A DNA stretch of 17,217 nt from the NCBI GenBank assembly GCA_002373595.1, contig DFKT01000072.1:1-17217 (forward strand). The letters run 5' to 3'. Shown one piece after another: positions 15,331-17,217 of the stretch. This stretch comes from Lachnospiraceae bacterium UBA3638. Lineage in GTDB: Bacteria > Bacillota > Clostridia > Lachnospirales > Lachnospiraceae. A model generated the notes under the pieces. It ran no database searches. It was not told the DNA's origin and was given only the letters and a program-made list of their open reading frames with translations. The translations under genes and the position numbers were made by a program. Numbering within the stretch: position 1 is the stretch's first letter; the number at the start of each line of letters is the position of its first letter.

Positions 15331-15681
15331 TTACAGTAATATAAGGAGTCTGTCCGCGATAAGCACCGCAAGACATGCAAAGAGTGCGACGATGGGCAGG
15401 CTTTTTTTGTTCCAGCCCATTATGAGAGCTACAATGAATCCCACTCCTGCAGCTATGAAAGCGTGCAAACTCGCTGCTGTTGCAAATGCAGCACCGGTCT
15501 GTGCTCCCGTGGCGTAAAAGATCGCAGGAATAGTCATGGATGTAAGACAGGCATAAGGAATGTAATGAAGTATTCCCTTGGCAAATCTGTTCTTAACCTC
15601 TTTTCTGAAAAAGACAAGCGGAATGCTTCTGATCAGATATGTGGTGAGTGCCATTATGAGCATTGCGATCCAAAGCTTCAT
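15331..15681 (-). CDS. azlD: Branched-chain amino acid exporter small subunit AzlD
   Basis: A 116-residue membrane protein with four predicted helices and the AzlD family signature near the N-terminus (TTYLIRSIPLVFF, about 13-25), followed by IPYACLTSMTIPAIFY. AzlD pairs with AzlC to export branched-chain amino acids and their analogues. The ATG at 15679-15681 overlaps the azlC stop as ATGA and follows GAGGTGAGCGT, so the two are translationally coupled. The gene ends directly at the second palindromic element. Length and motifs are normal for the family. Confidence 0.92.
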   Translation of the reverse strand: MKLWIAMLIMALTTYLIRSIPLVFFRKEVKNRFAKGILHYIPYACLTSMTIPAIFYATGAQTGAAFATAASLHAFIAAGVGFIVALIMGWNKKSLPIVALFACLAVLIADRLLILL

Positions 15682-16487
15682 ACGCTCACCTCACTTTCCG
15701 ATATACCGTCCAAAGAATCCTTCCGGTCATTCTCAGGCTCCTCTTTTACAGGGAAAAATGCCGCACCCAATGCAGATGCTATAAGAGTGCATATGATGAT
15801 CCTGAATCCGCTTCCGATCTCGCTCAAGACAGGCAGATAGTAAAATGCGAGACTGAAAGCCATGGCGATGAGTGCCACTGCCATGATGCCTTTGTCCTCT
15901 CTGGCAGGCGGAACCACTATCGCAACAAACATCGCATACAGAGCCACGCTAAGTGCACTCACAATGAATCCGGGAAGTGCCCCCGCCGCTACAGCTCCGG
16001 CGAATGTACCCGCAGTCCATCCGAGTATGGGGAAAATCTCCAATCCCAGCATGTACGGGAATGAAACATTGCCTTTTTGCGACGATGCAACGGCGAAAAT
16101 CTCATCCGTATTGGCATACGCTATGATAAGTCTCCTGGCTGTACCGAATTCCTTTCCGAGTTTCTGAGTAAGAGAAAGGCTCATGAGAGAATATCTCAGA
16201 TTGATGACCAGTTGAGTCAGGAAAAGCTCGATATACATACCTCCTTCAGCGATAAGACCAAGTCCGGCAAACTGTCCCGCGCTGGTTACATTGGTAAATG
16301 ATATCAGAGCCGCGATAAAAGCGTCTATCCCTGTGGATCTTGCAAGTATACCAAAAGAAAAGCTGACAGCAAAATAACCTGCTACGATGGGCAGACCGTC
16401 AATCGTTCCTCTCCTGAATTCCTTTTTCGCAAAAAGTGCGGAGTCCGAAGACTTCGCACTTTGCTGTTCCGTATTGTCGTTTGACAC
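15678..16487 (-). CDS. azlC: Branched-chain amino acid exporter large subunit AzlC
   Basis: A 269-residue membrane protein with about seven to eight helices, the partner of AzlD in export of branched-chain amino acids. The family motifs RGTIDGLPIVAGYFAVSFSFG, TSAGQFAGLGLI and LVINLRYSLMSLSL are clear. The start is taken as the GTG at 16485-16487: GAAGG lies 6 nt upstream, and the cheR stop ends one base before it. The longer open frame that begins at 16607 runs antisense-frame through cheR and gives an unlikely Ser/Arg-rich extension. The first roughly 18 codons are non-conserved and contain a strong hairpin (16433-16462). The acidic C-terminal tail (PENDRKDSLDGISESEVSV) is short and ordinary. 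Confidence 0.92.
   Translation of the reverse strand: MSNDNTEQQSAKSSDSALFAKKEFRRGTIDGLPIVAGYFAVSFSFGILARSTGIDAFIAALISFTNVTSAGQFAGLGLIAEGGMYIELFLTQLVINLRYSLMSLSLTQKLGKEFGTARRLIIAYANTDEIFAVASSQKGNVSFPYMLGLEIFPILGWTAGTFAGAVAAGALPGFIVSALSVALYAMFVAIVVPPAREDKGIMAVALIAMAFSLAFYYLPVLSEIGSGFRIIICTLIASALGAAFFPVKEEPENDRKDSLDGISESEVSV
16431..16462 (-). terminator. C(UUCG)G hairpin with T tract inside the azlC 5' coding region
   Basis: On the minus strand a 13-position stem (16450-16462 against 16433-16445, one A-C mismatch) closes on a TTCG tetraloop flanked by C and G, the exceptionally stable C(UUCG)G form. The stem 3' side runs into CTTTTTG, so the structure looks like an intrinsic terminator. It lies 25 nt after the azlC GTG and 27 nt after the cheR stop, and it is fully within the azlC reading frame (about codons 9-19). 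It might terminate part of the cheR transcripts, or attenuate azlCD when azlC is poorly translated. Function is inferred from shape only. Confidence 0.5.
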
Positions 16488-16488
16488 T

Positions 16489-17217
16489 TTACGCCTTCGG
16501 CTTCTCGTAGTAGAAAGAATTCTTACGTGTATAGCCGATCTCCTTGTAATTGATGATCTGCTCGGTACTTCCGATGAAGAGGAATCCGCCGGGCTTGATG
16601 CTGTCATAGAACTTGCGGAATACTTGATCCTTTGCTTCCTCAGTAAAGTAGATGAGCACGTTTCTGCAGACGATCATGTGATAATCCTTACCATATGCAT
16701 CTTTGAGAAGATTATGCTGCTTGAACTCTACTCTGGACTTGATCTCATCTGAGATCTTGTAGGAAGGACCTACCTGTGTAAAGTATTTCTTCTTAAGGTC
16801 AGCGGGGACTCCGGCGATACTCTTTGCATCATACAGTCCCACCTTAGCCTTGGCCATGACCGTCTTGTCCAGATCGGTAGCATATATCTTGATCTGATTA
16901 AGAGGAATGTGCCTGGAGAGCGCCATAACGAGCGAATAAGGCTCATCTCCTGTCGAGCAGGCTGCGCTCCATATCTTGAGGTTCTTTCCGAATCTCTCGA
17001 TAAGCTCGGGGATGATGGTCTTGTCCATGAAATCCCACTGATCGGTATTGCGATAAAACTCAGATACATTTATGGTGATGTAGTTGATGAATTCATCAAA
17101 AACTTCCGAATCCGTCTTGAGCATCTTTACATACTCATCATATGCACCCAACTTTACGCCACGCTTGGTGATGAGGGTGTCGATCCTACGCTTCATCTGC
17201 TTTTCCTTGTAAGCGTT
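16489..17217 (-). CDS. cheR: Chemotaxis protein methyltransferase CheR, partial at window edge
   Basis: An S-adenosylmethionine-dependent methyltransferase that methylates glutamates on chemoreceptors and sets adaptation. The reading frame stays open to the right edge (NAYKEKQMKRRIDTLITKRG), which matches the basic CheR N-terminal helix, so the ATG at 17196 is probably internal and 243 codons of a longer gene are seen. The catalytic domain has INVSEFYRN, the SAM-binding loop IWSAACSTGDEPYSL (canonical form has GCSTGEEPYS), IYATDLD, and IVCRNVLIYF. C-terminal GFLFIGSTEQI and FYYEKPKA end the protein normally. The stop TAA is followed one base later by the azlC GTG, implying co-transcription with azlCD. 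No other chemotaxis gene is within the window. Confidence 0.94.
   Translation of the reverse strand, partial: NAYKEKQMKRRIDTLITKRGVKLGAYDEYVKMLKTDSEVFDEFINYITINVSEFYRNTDQWDFMDKTIIPELIERFGKNLKIWSAACSTGDEPYSLVMALSRHIPLNQIKIYATDLDKTVMAKAKVGLYDAKSIAGVPADLKKKYFTQVGPSYKISDEIKSRVEFKQHNLLKDAYGKDYHMIVCRNVLIYFTEEAKDQVFRKFYDSIKPGGFLFIGSTEQIINYKEIGYTRKNSFYYEKPKA

Noticed and set aside
16488..16607. A 40-residue N-terminal extension of azlC
   Set aside because: It overlaps the conserved CheR C-terminus in another frame and gives an unlikely Ser/Arg-rich sequence; the GTG at 16487 has a good ribosome binding site.
1..17217. CRISPR array, insertion sequence, prophage or known defence system
   Set aside because: No regularly spaced repeats, transposase, integrase, phage or defence proteins were seen in any frame; the closest thing is the AP2/HNH-like protein.

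Overview
The window looks like a chromosomal segment of an anaerobic, Gram-positive fermenting bacterium, most likely a Lachnospiraceae-type Clostridium relative. The reasons are the rnfCDGEAB gene order, an ATP-dependent PEP carboxykinase, strong GGAGG ribosome binding sites, frequent AGA/ATA codons, an AP2-domain protein, and a GH25-family membrane-anchored protein of a kind common in that family. This assignment comes from gene content and is not a database result.

Left part (1-5187, all minus strand): the 5' portion of pckA (ATP-type PEP carboxykinase) with a near-consensus promoter that overlaps the stop codon of the gene upstream; a six-helix membrane protein resembling an ECF transporter S component; a large lipoprotein with a C-terminal right-handed beta-helix; and an M24 aminopeptidase P. 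Just upstream of the aminopeptidase lies a 215-bp palindromic element that is symmetric about position 5080.

Middle (5216-8669): threonine synthase (minus) is divergent from a two-AP2-domain protein with a degenerate HNH-like core (plus). That gene ends in a 16-bp tail-to-tail overlap with a GH25-family protein whose catalytic acidic residues are replaced.

Core (8667-13945, minus): a complete, tightly overlapping rnfC-D-G-E-A-B operon encoding the ion-translocating ferredoxin:NAD+ oxidoreductase, with the GH25-like gene as a seventh cistron 3 nt after rnfB. RnfE carries a roughly 110-residue cytoplasmic tail with a CX2CX2CX3C motif and a strongly acidic end.

Right part (14043-17217): a YprB-like RNase H-fold exonuclease (plus), divergent from rnfC; a second long palindromic element in the convergent gap before azlD; azlC-azlD (branched-chain amino acid exporter, minus) directly behind a cheR chemotaxis methyltransferase that runs off the right edge. 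A C(UUCG)G hairpin with a T tract sits inside the first codons of azlC.

Most of the window is housekeeping and energy metabolism. The least explained items are the two long palindromes, the RnfE tail, the apparently dead GH25 protein in the rnf operon, and the AP2/degenerate-HNH protein. No CRISPR array, tRNA, rRNA, insertion sequence or prophage gene was seen. No gene-free gap exceeds 300 bases.
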